Source: Flavobacterium sp. YJ01 (lineage in GTDB: Bacteria > Bacteroidota > Bacteroidia > Flavobacteriales > Flavobacteriaceae). From it: DNA of 64,000 bases. Made by a program: the position numbers and the translations under genes. The stretch is taken from the NCBI RefSeq assembly GCF_029320955.1, contig NZ_CP119757.1, positions 2,418,001 through 2,482,000 of the forward strand, read 5' to 3'. Shown here piece after piece: positions 1-8,475 of the stretch (within the stretch, counting starts at the first letter, position 1; each line of letters begins with the position of its first letter). The notes below the pieces were generated by a model that saw only the letters and a program-made list of their open reading frames with translations, was not told where the DNA came from and searched no databases.

Positions 1-158
1 GCAGTTTGACCGTAAAATCTGAAATTGTAGTGCCTCTTTTTGTGAATGGTGTAAATATCGGGCAAATCGATATTGACAGCCATGTTATAGATCCGTTTAC
101 AGAAGCTGACGAAAGATTTTTAGAATTTGTGAATCAAGAAGTTGCCAAATTATTCTAG
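1..158 (+). CDS. GAF domain protein, C-terminal fragment
   Basis: The reading frame is open from the left edge of the window (first full codon at base 3) and ends with TAG at 156-158. The visible 51 residues contain EIVVPLFVNG followed by GQIDIDS, then a closing helix with ADERFLEFVNQEVAKLF. This resembles the end of small GAF-domain proteins of the free methionine-(R)-sulfoxide reductase type, in which a VPI-x-G...GVLDIDS strand pair is typical. The catalytic cysteines of that family would lie upstream of the window, so enzymatic activity cannot be judged. The next gene starts 34 bases downstream on the same strand. Confidence 0.6.
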   Translation, partial: SLTVKSEIVVPLFVNGVNIGQIDIDSHVIDPFTEADERFLEFVNQEVAKLF

Positions 159-192
159 AAAAATTATCTTTAAGAATAAAAAACAGAACTGA

Positions 193-888
193 ATGAAAGG
201 AAACAGCTTACTCTTTTTGCTTCTGATTATTTCAGTTCAACTTTCTGCGCAAATTAACATGGTTTCTAAAAAAATCTTTTTAGACTCGTTAAATCAAGAA
301 TGCAAACCCGAAAATCACACTTACACGAGAATTATTACCAATTATTCTCAAAAAAGCGTCCGTTACGTTGTAACAGATTATTACAAAAACGGAAGAAAAA
401 AAATGACGGGCTCTACACTAGATCGTGATATTTTGAAAAAAGATGGAGAGTTTATTTATTATTTCAAAAACGGCGCAAAAGAATCGGTTATAAACTATTC
501 TGATGATCACAAAAACGGCAAAGAAATTAATTGGTACGAAAATCAAAATAAGAAGTCGGAGAAACAGAATTTATGGGATTCTAAAACAAAAAAATCTCAA
601 ACTTTGATTCTTAATTGTTGGGAAACAGATAAAACACAAACCGTAACCGACGGAAATGGAGAGTATGAAGAAACAGAAGGTTTTGTAACTCAAAAAGGCG
701 AAATAAAAAATGGCTTAAAACAAGGCGTTTGGCAAGGAAATGATATTGTTAGAAAAATTTCATTTGTTGATAATTACGACAAAGGAATTTTAATTTCTGG
801 AGTAAGCGTTGATCAAAATAATATAAAGACTTCTTATTCTTCTTTAACAGAGAAACAAACTGGCAAAAAAGTTGTAAAATCAAAATAA
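193..888 (+). CDS. Secreted MORN-repeat protein (YwqK-like)
   Basis: 231 residues. The first 20 form a signal peptide ending near LSAQ, so the protein is probably periplasmic or surface-located. The body carries degenerate MORN-type repeats: YYKNGRKKMTGS at about 65-76, GEFIYYFKNGAKE at about 86-98, GKEINWYENQ at about 109-118, and GEIKNGLKQGVWQG near 170-183. Such repeats are common in Bacteroidota proteins annotated as YwqK-family antitoxins, but no toxin partner is visible and the biochemical role is unknown. It is followed 51 bases later by a longer paralogue (940-1875) with the same repeat order, which suggests tandem duplication. Unlike that neighbour it has no TonB C-terminal domain. 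Repeat assignment is by eye. Confidence 0.65.
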   Translation: MKGNSLLFLLLIISVQLSAQINMVSKKIFLDSLNQECKPENHTYTRIITNYSQKSVRYVVTDYYKNGRKKMTGSTLDRDILKKDGEFIYYFKNGAKESVINYSDDHKNGKEINWYENQNKKSEKQNLWDSKTKKSQTLILNCWETDKTQTVTDGNGEYEETEGFVTQKGEIKNGLKQGVWQGNDIVRKISFVDNYDKGILISGVSVDQNNIKTSYSSLTEKQTGKKVVKSK

Positions 889-939
889 TTTTATTGAGAT
901 AGTAATTCACAAAACACTATTTTTACTACAAAAACATCA

Positions 940-1875
940 ATGAGAAAAACCTTTTATTTACTGCTAGTATTGCTTCCGGCATTCGTTTTTTCACAAAACA
1001 CATCAGACAAAATCATCTATTTTGATTCTATTGGAAAAGATGCTTCAAAAGAAAATTATGTCTTTTACAGAATTATAAAAGATTTTAGCAAAGAGAAAGA
1101 TTATTATCAAGTTAAAGATTATTACAAATCTGGGGCTTTAAAAATGGAAGGGAATTCCAAAACAAAAAATGGTCTATCTAAAGATGGTGAATACGTTTAC
1201 TATTTTGAAAATGGCAAAAAGAAAAAAACTGAAAATTATATTAAAGCAAGATTAAACGGAGATTTTTCTGAGTGGTATGAAAGCGGTAATCCTAAATTAA
1301 AAGGAGAATACGTTGATTCCCAATCAGGAATTGATTCGGATGTGAAAATTTATGATTTTTGGAATTCTAAAAATGAACATACCGTTGTAAACGGGAATGG
1401 CTGGTATGAAGATGAAGGAGAAAATTTTCTAGCTCAGGGAAATGTAAAGAATGGATTTAAAGATGGTGAATGGAAAGGCCTCTTTAAAGATTCAAAATAT
1501 CAATACATAGACATTTATAAGGAAGGAAAGTTTGTCTCCGGAAAAAGCAAAAACTCTAAAGGTATAGTAACAGAATATACCCAACTAGAATCAAGACCAT
1601 TACCAAAAAAAGGAATAAACGATTTCTACCAATTTATTGGGGCAAACTTTGTTCTACCAAAAGAAGCTGTAAAAAATAAAATATCAGGAAAACTGATAAT
1701 TCAATTTATAATTGAAAAAGACGGAAAAATAACAGAGCCTAAAATACTCAAATCATTAGGATATGGTTTAGACGAAGAAGCTGTGAGAGTTATTACCAGA
1801 TATGAAAACTGGATTCCTGGAAAACAAAGAGGCGTACCTGTTCGTGTACAATATTCTATACCGTTGACAATATAA
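940..1875 (+). CDS. Secreted MORN-repeat protein with TonB C-terminal domain
   Basis: 311 residues with a signal peptide of about 19 residues (cleavage near VFSQ). Residues 55-200 contain MORN-like repeats (YYKSGALKMEG, GEYVYYFENGKKK, GDFSEWYESGNPKLKG, GEWKGLFKD). Residues from about 232 to 311 are a TonB C-terminal domain: GKLIIQFIIEKDGKI, then EAVRVI, and VRVQYSIPLTI at the end. In Bacteroidota such domains occur both in true energy transducers and in periplasmic proteins fused to other modules. Here there is no proline-rich spanning segment, so classic energy transduction is doubtful. The upstream paralogue (193-888) lacks this domain. No terminator is visible before rpsO. Confidence 0.7.
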   Translation: MRKTFYLLLVLLPAFVFSQNTSDKIIYFDSIGKDASKENYVFYRIIKDFSKEKDYYQVKDYYKSGALKMEGNSKTKNGLSKDGEYVYYFENGKKKKTENYIKARLNGDFSEWYESGNPKLKGEYVDSQSGIDSDVKIYDFWNSKNEHTVVNGNGWYEDEGENFLAQGNVKNGFKDGEWKGLFKDSKYQYIDIYKEGKFVSGKSKNSKGIVTEYTQLESRPLPKKGINDFYQFIGANFVLPKEAVKNKISGKLIIQFIIEKDGKITEPKILKSLGYGLDEEAVRVITRYENWIPGKQRGVPVRVQYSIPLTI

Positions 1876-1953
1876 AATTAAGTGAACTAATAAGACGCCA
1901 GATTACTCAAAAAACAAAAATCGATATTCTATTTTAAGATTCTTTTATTTTTG

Positions 1954-1985
1954 TTTGATTTTTTTGTTTTTTTAATCTAATTTTG
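1954..1985 (+). promoter_or_regulatory. rpsO promoter (TTTG-20-TAATTTTG)
   Basis: TTTG at 1954-1957 is followed after 20 bases by TAATTTTG at 1978-1985, which fits the Bacteroidota sigma consensus (TTTG near -33, TAnnTTTG near -7). Transcription would begin around 1991, giving a leader of about 50 nt before rpsO. Start site is inferred from motif spacing only. Confidence 0.6.
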
Positions 1986-2043
1986 CACCCGTCTTACAAA
2001 AGTTGTATTGACATACATAAAAATCATTTAAAATAATATTGGA

Positions 2044-2310
2044 ATGTATTTAAGCAAAGAAAAGAAAGAAGAGATTTTCGCACAACACGGTGGTGCAACA
2101 AACACTGGAAGCGCAGAAGGTCAAATTGCATTGTTCACTTACAGAATTTCTCACTTAACTGAACACTTGAAAAAAAATCGTCACGATTACAACACTGAGC
2201 GTTCTCTTGTACTATTAGTAGGTAAAAGAAGAGCTTTGTTAGATTACTTGAAAAAGAAAGAGATCAACAGATATCGTGAGATTATCAAAGTATTGAATAT
2301 CAGAAAATAA
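2044..2310 (+). CDS. rpsO: 30S ribosomal protein S15
   Basis: 88 residues, the normal size for S15. The family signature is clear: TGSAEGQIALFTYRISHLTEHLK, interrupted here into TGSAEGQIAL and RISHLTEHLK, then RHDYNTERSLVLLVGKRR and the C-terminal LDYLKKKEINRYREII helix. S15 binds 16S rRNA in the central domain of the 30S subunit early in assembly. It is followed by its own hairpin terminator and then pnp, the same rpsO-pnp order as in many bacteria. A consensus promoter lies upstream. Confidence 0.97.
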   Translation: MYLSKEKKEEIFAQHGGATNTGSAEGQIALFTYRISHLTEHLKKNRHDYNTERSLVLLVGKRRALLDYLKKKEINRYREIIKVLNIRK

Positions 2311-2320
2311 TCAATATAGA

Positions 2321-2350
2321 AAAGAGGTGCGAAAGTGCCTCTTTTTGTTT
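2321..2350 (+). terminator. rpsO terminator hairpin
   Basis: AAAGAGGTGC (2321-2330), a GAAA tetraloop and GTGCCTCTTT (2335-2344) form a 10-bp stem with two G.U pairs, followed by a T-rich run. It should separate most rpsO transcription from pnp, with possible read-through. Confidence 0.75.
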
Positions 2351-2394
2351 TTACATTACACGCATAATAATACAAGAAAAAAAGTTTGGTTTTT

Positions 2395-2457
2395 CATTGG
2401 GTTTTAGATAACAACAACTACACACAACAACAACTACAACACAACTAAAACCCATTG
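2395..2457 (+). promoter_or_regulatory. pnp leader stem with G-free loop
   Basis: TGGGTTTTAG (2398-2407) and CTAAAACCCA (2445-2454) are perfect 10-base inverted repeats; two further pairs form beyond one mismatch. The 37 bases between them (2408-2444) contain no G and are mostly CAA/ACA repeats, so the loop should be unstructured. The stem ends 23 bases before the pnp ATG. In E. coli pnp mRNA is autoregulated through a leader stem cut by RNase III; a similar role here is inference. Confidence 0.55.
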
Positions 2458-2480
2458 TATAATCAATAAGGAAAAATTTT

Positions 2481-4616
2481 ATGATTCCACAATTATTTGT
2501 AGAAAAAATCGATTTAGGTGATGGCAGAAGCATCACAATCGAGACAGGTCGTTTAGCAAAACAAGCAGATGGTTCTGTAGTAGTTAGAATGGGCGACACA
2601 ATGATTCTTGCAACAGCAGTTTCAGCTCGCACATCAAACCCAGGCGTTGACTTTTTACCATTAACGGTAGATTACCGCGAAAAATTCGCAGCAGCAGGTC
2701 GTTTTCCTGGAGGTTTCTTCAAAAGAGAAGCACGTCCAAGCGACAGCGAAGTATTGACAATGAGATTAGTTGACCGTGTATTGCGTCCGCTTTTCCCAGA
2801 CGATTACCATGCTGAAACACAAGTTATGATTCAATTAATGTCTCATGACGAAACTGTTATGCCAGATGCATTAGCTGGTTTAGCAGCATCTGCAGCTTTA
2901 GCAGTTTCAGATATTCCATTTTATAACTTGATTTCTGAAGTTCGTGTTGCACGTATCGACGGAAAATTAGTAATCAACCCAAGCAGAGAAGAATTAGAAA
3001 AATCTGATATCGATATGATGATTGGAGCTTCTATGGATTCTGTAGCGATGGTTGAAGGTGAGATGAAAGAAATCTCAGAAGCTGAAATGATCGAAGCTAT
3101 TAAGTTTGCTCACGAGGCTATCAAAGTTCAAATTCAAGCTCAATATCGTTTACAGGAAGCTTTTGGTAAAAAAGAAATCCGTACTTACGAAGGTGAGAAA
3201 GAAAACGAAGAAATTTACAAAAAAGTAAAAGAAGCAGCTTACGATAAAATTTATGCTGTTGCAAAAGTTGGTTCAGCTAAACACGAAAGAGGTGCTGCAT
3301 TTGCTGAAATAAAAGAAGAAGTTAAAGCTTTATTTACTGAAGAAGAATTAGCTGCTGACGGAGATTTAGTTTCTAAATATTTCTACAAAACAAACAAAGA
3401 AGCTGTTCGTAATGTAGTATTAGAATTAGGTGTTCGTTTAGATGGTAGAAAAACTACAGACATCAGACCAATTTGGTGTGAAACTGATTATTTACCAAGA
3501 GTTCACGGTTCATCTTTATTTACACGTGGAGAAACTCAAGCTTTGGCAACTGTAACTTTAGGAACATCTAGAGAAGCAAACCAAATCGATTCTCCATCTG
3601 AACAAGGTGAAGAGAAATTCTACTTACACTATAACTTCCCTCCTTTCTCTACTGGTGAAGCAAAACCACTAAGAGGAACTTCAAGAAGAGAAGTTGGTCA
3701 CGGTAACTTAGCTCAAAGAGCGTTAAAAAATATGATTCCTGCTGATTGTCCTTATACAATTCGTGTTGTTTCTGAGGTTTTAGAATCTAATGGTTCTTCT
3801 TCTATGGCAACAGTTTGTGCTGGAACAATGGCTTTAATGGATGCTGGAGTTCAAATGGTGAAACCAGTTTCTGGTATCGCTATGGGATTGATTACTGACG
3901 GAGAGAAATTTGCTGTATTGTCTGATATCTTAGGAGATGAAGATCACTTAGGAGATATGGACTTTAAAGTAACTGGAACTGCTGATGGTATCACTGCTTG
4001 TCAAATGGATATCAAAATTGATGGTTTACGTTATGACATTATGGAGCAAGCTTTGGCTCAAGCTCGTGATGGACGTTTACACATTTTAGGAAAATTAACT
4101 GAGACAATCGCTGCTCCAAGAGCTGACGTAAAAGCTCATGCACCAAAAATCATTACTAGAACTATTCCTGGTAACTTTATTGGAGCTTTAATTGGACCTG
4201 GTGGAAAAGTAATTCAAGAATTACAAAAAGCTACTGGAACAACTATCGTTATTAATGAAGTTGATGAGCAAGGTGTTATCGAAATCTTAGGTACAGATCC
4301 TGCTGGAATCCAAGCGGTATTAGCTAAAATTGCTTCTATCACTTTCAAACCAGAAATGGGAGAAGCTTACGAAGTTAAAGTAATCAAAATGCTTGATTTT
4401 GGAGCTGTTGTAGAATATACTGCAGTACCAGGAAACGAAGTATTGCTTCACGTATCTGAATTAGCTTGGGAACGTACTGAAAACGTTGCTGACGTAGTTA
4501 AAATGGGAGATGTTTTCCAAGTGAAGTACTTAGGAGTTGATCCTAAAACTAAAAAAGAAAAAGTGTCTAAAAAAGCACTTGTTCCAAGACCTCCACGTGA
4601 GGAGAAAAAAGAGTAA
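2481..4616 (+). CDS. pnp: Polyribonucleotide nucleotidyltransferase (PNPase)
   Basis: 711 residues, full length for the family. It degrades RNA 3'-to-5' by phosphorolysis and can also add nucleotides. Two RNase PH-like cores are visible: the first near residues 12-145 ([17 protein letters not shown]), the second near 330-545, with the active-site strands [23 protein letters not shown] and [13 protein letters not shown] domain with the GPGG loop lies near residue 568, and an S1 domain ([15 protein letters not shown]) runs from about 625. The C-terminus is short and charged. The ATG at 2481 fits the start of the first core strand. It follows rpsO and carries its own strong terminator downstream. 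The unusual leader is listed separately. Confidence 0.97.
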   Translation: MIPQLFVEKIDLGDGRSITIETGRLAKQADGSVVVRMGDTMILATAVSARTSNPGVDFLPLTVDYREKFAAAGRFPGGFFKREARPSDSEVLTMRLVDRVLRPLFPDDYHAETQVMIQLMSHDETVMPDALAGLAASAALAVSDIPFYNLISEVRVARIDGKLVINPSREELEKSDIDMMIGASMDSVAMVEGEMKEISEAEMIEAIKFAHEAIKVQIQAQYRLQEAFGKKEIRTYEGEKENEEIYKKVKEAAYDKIYAVAKVGSAKHERGAAFAEIKEEVKALFTEEELAADGDLVSKYFYKTNKEAVRNVVLELGVRLDGRKTTDIRPIWCETDYLPRVHGSSLFTRGETQALATVTLGTSREANQIDSPSEQGEEKFYLHYNFPPFSTGEAKPLRGTSRREVGHGNLAQRALKNMIPADCPYTIRVVSEVLESNGSSSMATVCAGTMALMDAGVQMVKPVSGIAMGLITDGEKFAVLSDILGDEDHLGDMDFKVTGTADGITACQMDIKIDGLRYDIMEQALAQARDGRLHILGKLTETIAAPRADVKAHAPKIITRTIPGNFIGALIGPGGKVIQELQKATGTTIVINEVDEQGVIEILGTDPAGIQAVLAKIASITFKPEMGEAYEVKVIKMLDFGAVVEYTAVPGNEVLLHVSELAWERTENVADVVKMGDVFQVKYLGVDPKTKKEKVSKKALVPRPPREEKKE

Positions 4617-4650
4617 TCAGATCTTAGTTTACTAAAGGTTTATTCATAGA

Positions 4651-4686
4651 AAACCCCAATTCATTTAGTTGAATTGGGGTTTTTAA
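4651..4686 (+). terminator. pnp terminator
   Basis: AAACCCCAATTCA (4651-4663) pairs perfectly with TGAATTGGGGTTT (4670-4682) around a 6-base loop, and a T run follows. A strong intrinsic terminator. Confidence 0.9.
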
Positions 4687-4905
4687 GTTAATTAAAAGCT
4701 GATTTTTAAATAGAATTTAAATTCAAATCGACTAAACAAACCATTTTCTAGCGTATATCATATAAAAAAATTATATTTTTCATAGATTTTATTTTAACAG
4801 CTTTAAACTTATTTATACAGCAAAATCAAGGCTTTTAGAATAAAAAATATAACCTTTTTATTACATTTTAACATATACTGTTCGTTTTTTAAAATATATT
4901 TTTAA
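4687..4905. other. AT-rich spacer, nothing recognised
   Basis: Very AT-rich intergenic DNA between the pnp terminator and the next promoter. I see no open reading frame with a plausible start, no tRNA-like fold and no strong inverted repeat. Confidence 0.5.
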
Positions 4906-4913
4906 TACATTTG
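4906..4913 (+). promoter_or_regulatory. Promoter -7 element of outer-membrane operon
   Basis: TACATTTG matches TAnnTTTG exactly. A near match to the upstream element (TTCG, 4881-4884) lies about 21 bases before it. Predicted transcription start is about 20 bases before the TTG codon at 4943. Confidence 0.5.
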
Positions 4914-4942
4914 GAAACATCAATCCAAAAACAGAATATTCC

Positions 4943-5689
4943 TTGAAAAATCACAAAAAAAAGAACATCCTTATATTAATATTTGGATTATTCTTAAACA
5001 TTTCTAATTTATTAAGCCAAAACACTAAAGAAGAATCAATTTACAATTTATTTGACAACACAGTTGGCATAGAAAATTTAGGCATTAGTAATGGGTATGC
5101 ATACAAAGATACCTACAACACGATCGACAATAATAGTGCATATTACCTTTCGAACGATTTCAGAAAAGGTTCTGTGGTCTATGACGGGCAGACCTACATT
5201 AATGCAAACCTAAAATACAATACCCATAAAGACGAATTGATTTTTAGTCCGCACGGAGAATCTAAATATTCTTCTATTTCTTTGATTCAAGACAAAACAA
5301 GTTCCTTTATTCTAAACGGAAGAAACTTTGTCAATCTGAATAGAAAGATTTCTACATTACCAGAACTTACTACTGGTTACTATGAAGTTACAGCTCTTCG
5401 CGATGGCTTTAATTTTTATATAAAACACTTCAAAAAACTTGAAAATAAAACGGTAGACAATAAAGTATATTCCAATTTTATTGAAAACAACACTTATTTT
5501 GTTTTTTATAAAAACACTTATTATACCTGTAACAGCAAAAGTGAAATTCTAAAAATATTTCCAAACCAAAAAAAACAGATTAATGATTTTTATGCAATGA
5601 ATAGAGAAACTAGAAAATCTGACTACGATCAGTTTATGATCAATTTATTCAAACACATCAATGCATCTCTATTACTTACAGAAAAATAA
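4943..5689 (+). CDS. Secreted protein of unknown function
   Basis: 248 residues. I do not recognise the family. The frame begins with TTG at 4943 and no ATG lies nearby, so TTG is the likely start. Residues 1-25 form a signal peptide (KKKNILILIFGLFLNIS, cleavage near LLSQN). The mature part is rich in Asn, Tyr and Lys and looks like a mixed beta protein; the C-terminal 50 residues (KSEILKIFPNQKKQINDFY) are helical and charged. It is the first gene of an operon with a TonB-dependent receptor (starting 5 bases later), a DUF4249 lipoprotein and a plug-like protein, so it probably acts in the periplasm or at the cell surface with that receptor. That role is inferred from position only. Confidence 0.6.
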   Translation: MKNHKKKNILILIFGLFLNISNLLSQNTKEESIYNLFDNTVGIENLGISNGYAYKDTYNTIDNNSAYYLSNDFRKGSVVYDGQTYINANLKYNTHKDELIFSPHGESKYSSISLIQDKTSSFILNGRNFVNLNRKISTLPELTTGYYEVTALRDGFNFYIKHFKKLENKTVDNKVYSNFIENNTYFVFYKNTYYTCNSKSEILKIFPNQKKQINDFYAMNRETRKSDYDQFMINLFKHINASLLLTEK

Positions 5690-5694
5690 ACCAT

Positions 5695-8472
5695 ATGAGA
5701 AAATTTCTACTTATTCTATTTGCCTTTATTTATAATCAACTCCTTTTTGCTCAAGATACAAATGAAAAATTATCAATTGAATTGAAAAATGCAGACTTGA
5801 TGACTGTAATTCAAACTATTGAAAAATCATCATCTTATCGCTTTTATTTTGATTCAGAGTGGATTAAAGCAAACAAAAATTTATATACTGCCAGTTATAA
5901 AGAGGCCTCTATTGATGAAATTTTAAGCAAAATATTTACCAATACAAACCTTAATTTTTTAGTTCTTAACAAGAAAGTAATTTTAACAAACAGTAGCAGT
6001 ATTCACAATAAATTACCTGCAAATTATTTTCCAGAAACCAATGATCCCGCTAACCAGATTAGCAGAAGAGCTCAAAATCCTGTATTTTACCAACAGTATG
6101 ATTCTTTAAACAGTGTTAGCACTAAGAAAAACAACAGCATTATATTTATCGGTAAGGAAGCAGATGTGACAGAAAAGAAAACCAGTAATCTTTCTGGATA
6201 TATTAGAAACGCAGCGACAAATAAACCTGAGTCTAATGTAAACATCAAAATACGCAACAAAAACATCAGCACTGTTACCGACAGCGAAGGTCATTACAGT
6301 ATGCAAGTGCCACTTGGAATTAATGTGTTAGAAATAAAATCAATTAATTACAAGAAGAAAACTCAAACTGTAATGGTTTATAATGACGGAACTGTTGATT
6401 TTGAGATACATGAAGACAGCAATCAGTTAGACGAAGTTGTCATAAAAAAGAGAGGAAAGAGAATTACCGAAACCGTTGTTTCAGGTTTAGTTTCGATTGA
6501 TATTGAAGCAGTAAAAAACGTCCCTTTAATTCTTGGAGAACGAGATCTTTTTAAAATTGCAACTACTTTTCCTGGCATCAAAACTACGGGAGAAGGTTCT
6601 GCAGGATTTAATGTTCGAGGTGGTAAAGAAGATCAGAACTTGATTCTTTTAAACAATGCTGTACTTTACAATCCGCAACATTTCTTAGGTTTTTTTTCTG
6701 CGATAAATCCTTATGTGACAAAAAAAGCAGATATCTATAAAGGAAGCATTCCAGTAGATTTCGGAGGGCGTTTGTCTTCTGTTTTCGATATTAGTTCAAA
6801 AAATGGTAATGCAGAAAAAGTTTCTGGAGAAGGTGCAATTGGACCTATAACTACTAATATTACTGTCGGACTGCCAATTCAAAAAAACAAATCGAGTATT
6901 CTTGCCGGAGTGCGAGCAACTTATTCTGACTGGATTTTAAAATCTTTAGACGATGAAGATTTAAAAAATAGTGAAGCCGGATTTTACGATGTTTTCTTAA
7001 AATATAACAACACTATAAACAAAAACAATGCTATAGAAGCAACTGCTTATTATAGTAAAGATCGTTTTAGAATAAGTTCAGATTCTTTATACAAATACAG
7101 CAACCGACTTGTTTCGGCCAAATGGGATCATACTTATGACAAAAAAAATAAATCGTCTTTAATCTTCACCAATAGCGAATACAAATTCAATATCGACTAT
7201 GATACTCGTGGAGAAAACGCATTTGATTTTGGATATAAAATCAATGAAACGCAACTGATGATGAAATTCAATTATGCTTATAATGAAAAACATAACATCA
7301 ACTACGGTTTATCAAGTAAATTGTATAACGTAAGTCCGGGCTATCTAAATCCTAAAAATCCAGCATCATTATTAGTTCCAATTAATATTGACAAAGAAAA
7401 AGGATTAGAATCGGCTATTTTTATAGCAGACAACTTTAAATTAAATGATAAACTAGAAATTGATTTTGGATTACGTTATTCTTTTTATGCTGCTTTAGGA
7501 GAAGCCAATCAGCGTATTTACGAAGACGATGCTCCATTAAATGATGCAACTTTAATTGAAACAAAACATTACGGAAATTACGAAGTAATAAAAACTTACG
7601 GCGGTATAGAGCCTCGTATTTCTGCTCGTTATTTTTTCACAAAAGACTTTTCTATAAAAGCAAGTTACGATCAGACAAGACAATACATTCATCTTTTATC
7701 CAACAACACTACGCAATCGCCAACAGATACTTGGACATTATCGAATACAAATGTAAAACCTCAAAGTGGTAGACAATATTCGCTTGGTTTATATAAAAAT
7801 GTATTAGACGATGAAATTGAACTTAGCTTAGAAGGATATTACAAAACTTCTAAAAATATAATGGATTATAAAGTTGGAGCAAATTTATTATTGAATGAAG
7901 CTATAGAAACGCAACTTTTACAAGGAGATGGAAAAGCTTATGGTGTAGAATTTTTACTAAAAAAACAAGTTGGAAGATTGAATGGTTGGATTGGTTATAC
8001 TTATTCTAGAACACTTATAAAATTGGATAGTAAGTTTGATTCTGAAAGAATAAATAATGGTGACTTTTTTCCAGCAAATTTTGACAAACCGCATGATTTA
8101 AGCACTGTTTTAAATTATAAATTTACAAAGCGTTATAGTTTGTCTACCAATTTTATGTACCAAACAGGAAGACCAATTACATATCCAATTGGAACTTTCC
8201 AATATGGAAACGCAGAATATACTCTATATAGCGACAGAAATAAATATAGAATTCCAGATTACATTCGTCTAGATATCGGAATTAATATTGAAGGAAATCA
8301 TAAAATAAAAAAACTAGCACATAGTTTCTGGAACATATCCGTTTACAATGTGTTAGGCAGAAACAATCCGTACTCAATTTACTTTGCAACAGAAGGAGGA
8401 CAAGTAAAAGCATACAAAACATCTATTTTCTCAATTCCGGTTCCAAGTATAACTTATAATTTTAAATTTTAA
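5695..8472 (+). CDS. TonB-dependent receptor with STN and carboxypeptidase-D-like domains
   Basis: 925 residues. Signal peptide to about residue 20 (LLFAQ). Residues 24-100 form a secretin/TonB short N-terminal (STN) domain (LSIELKNADLMTVIQTIEK). A carboxypeptidase-regulatory-like domain spans about 165-250 (LSGYIRNAATNKPESNVNIKI). The plug spans about 275-380 (FNVRGGKEDQNLILLNN), and the remainder is a 22-strand-type outer-membrane barrel ending in an aromatic residue (YNFKF). It should import a ligand across the outer membrane using TonB energy; the substrate is unknown. The STN domain is often used for signalling to anti-sigma factors, but no sigma/anti-sigma pair is nearby. Four bases separate it from the DUF4249 gene, a partner commonly seen with such receptors. 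Confidence 0.88.
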   Translation: MRKFLLILFAFIYNQLLFAQDTNEKLSIELKNADLMTVIQTIEKSSSYRFYFDSEWIKANKNLYTASYKEASIDEILSKIFTNTNLNFLVLNKKVILTNSSSIHNKLPANYFPETNDPANQISRRAQNPVFYQQYDSLNSVSTKKNNSIIFIGKEADVTEKKTSNLSGYIRNAATNKPESNVNIKIRNKNISTVTDSEGHYSMQVPLGINVLEIKSINYKKKTQTVMVYNDGTVDFEIHEDSNQLDEVVIKKRGKRITETVVSGLVSIDIEAVKNVPLILGERDLFKIATTFPGIKTTGEGSAGFNVRGGKEDQNLILLNNAVLYNPQHFLGFFSAINPYVTKKADIYKGSIPVDFGGRLSSVFDISSKNGNAEKVSGEGAIGPITTNITVGLPIQKNKSSILAGVRATYSDWILKSLDDEDLKNSEAGFYDVFLKYNNTINKNNAIEATAYYSKDRFRISSDSLYKYSNRLVSAKWDHTYDKKNKSSLIFTNSEYKFNIDYDTRGENAFDFGYKINETQLMMKFNYAYNEKHNINYGLSSKLYNVSPGYLNPKNPASLLVPINIDKEKGLESAIFIADNFKLNDKLEIDFGLRYSFYAALGEANQRIYEDDAPLNDATLIETKHYGNYEVIKTYGGIEPRISARYFFTKDFSIKASYDQTRQYIHLLSNNTTQSPTDTWTLSNTNVKPQSGRQYSLGLYKNVLDDEIELSLEGYYKTSKNIMDYKVGANLLLNEAIETQLLQGDGKAYGVEFLLKKQVGRLNGWIGYTYSRTLIKLDSKFDSERINNGDFFPANFDKPHDLSTVLNYKFTKRYSLSTNFMYQTGRPITYPIGTFQYGNAEYTLYSDRNKYRIPDYIRLDIGINIEGNHKIKKLAHSFWNISVYNVLGRNNPYSIYFATEGGQVKAYKTSIFSIPVPSITYNFKF

Positions 8473-8475
8473 AAA

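Noticed and set aside
193..1875. The MORN pair as a toxin-antitoxin system
   Set aside because: Both proteins are secreted and alike; no toxin gene is adjacent, and the antitoxin label for this family rests on remote naming.
2408..2444. CAA repeats as a possible CRISPR or tandem-repeat locus
   Set aside because: The units are 3 bases long with no spacers; it is a simple-sequence loop.
2351..2632. Minus-strand frame of 93 codons over the pnp leader
   Set aside because: Its frame is opposite to the start of pnp and the product is a low-complexity valine/cysteine run produced by the CAA repeats.
5695..8472. The STN receptor as part of a FecIR-type cell-surface signalling system
   Set aside because: No sigma factor or anti-sigma gene is within the operon or nearby; the STN domain alone is not enough.
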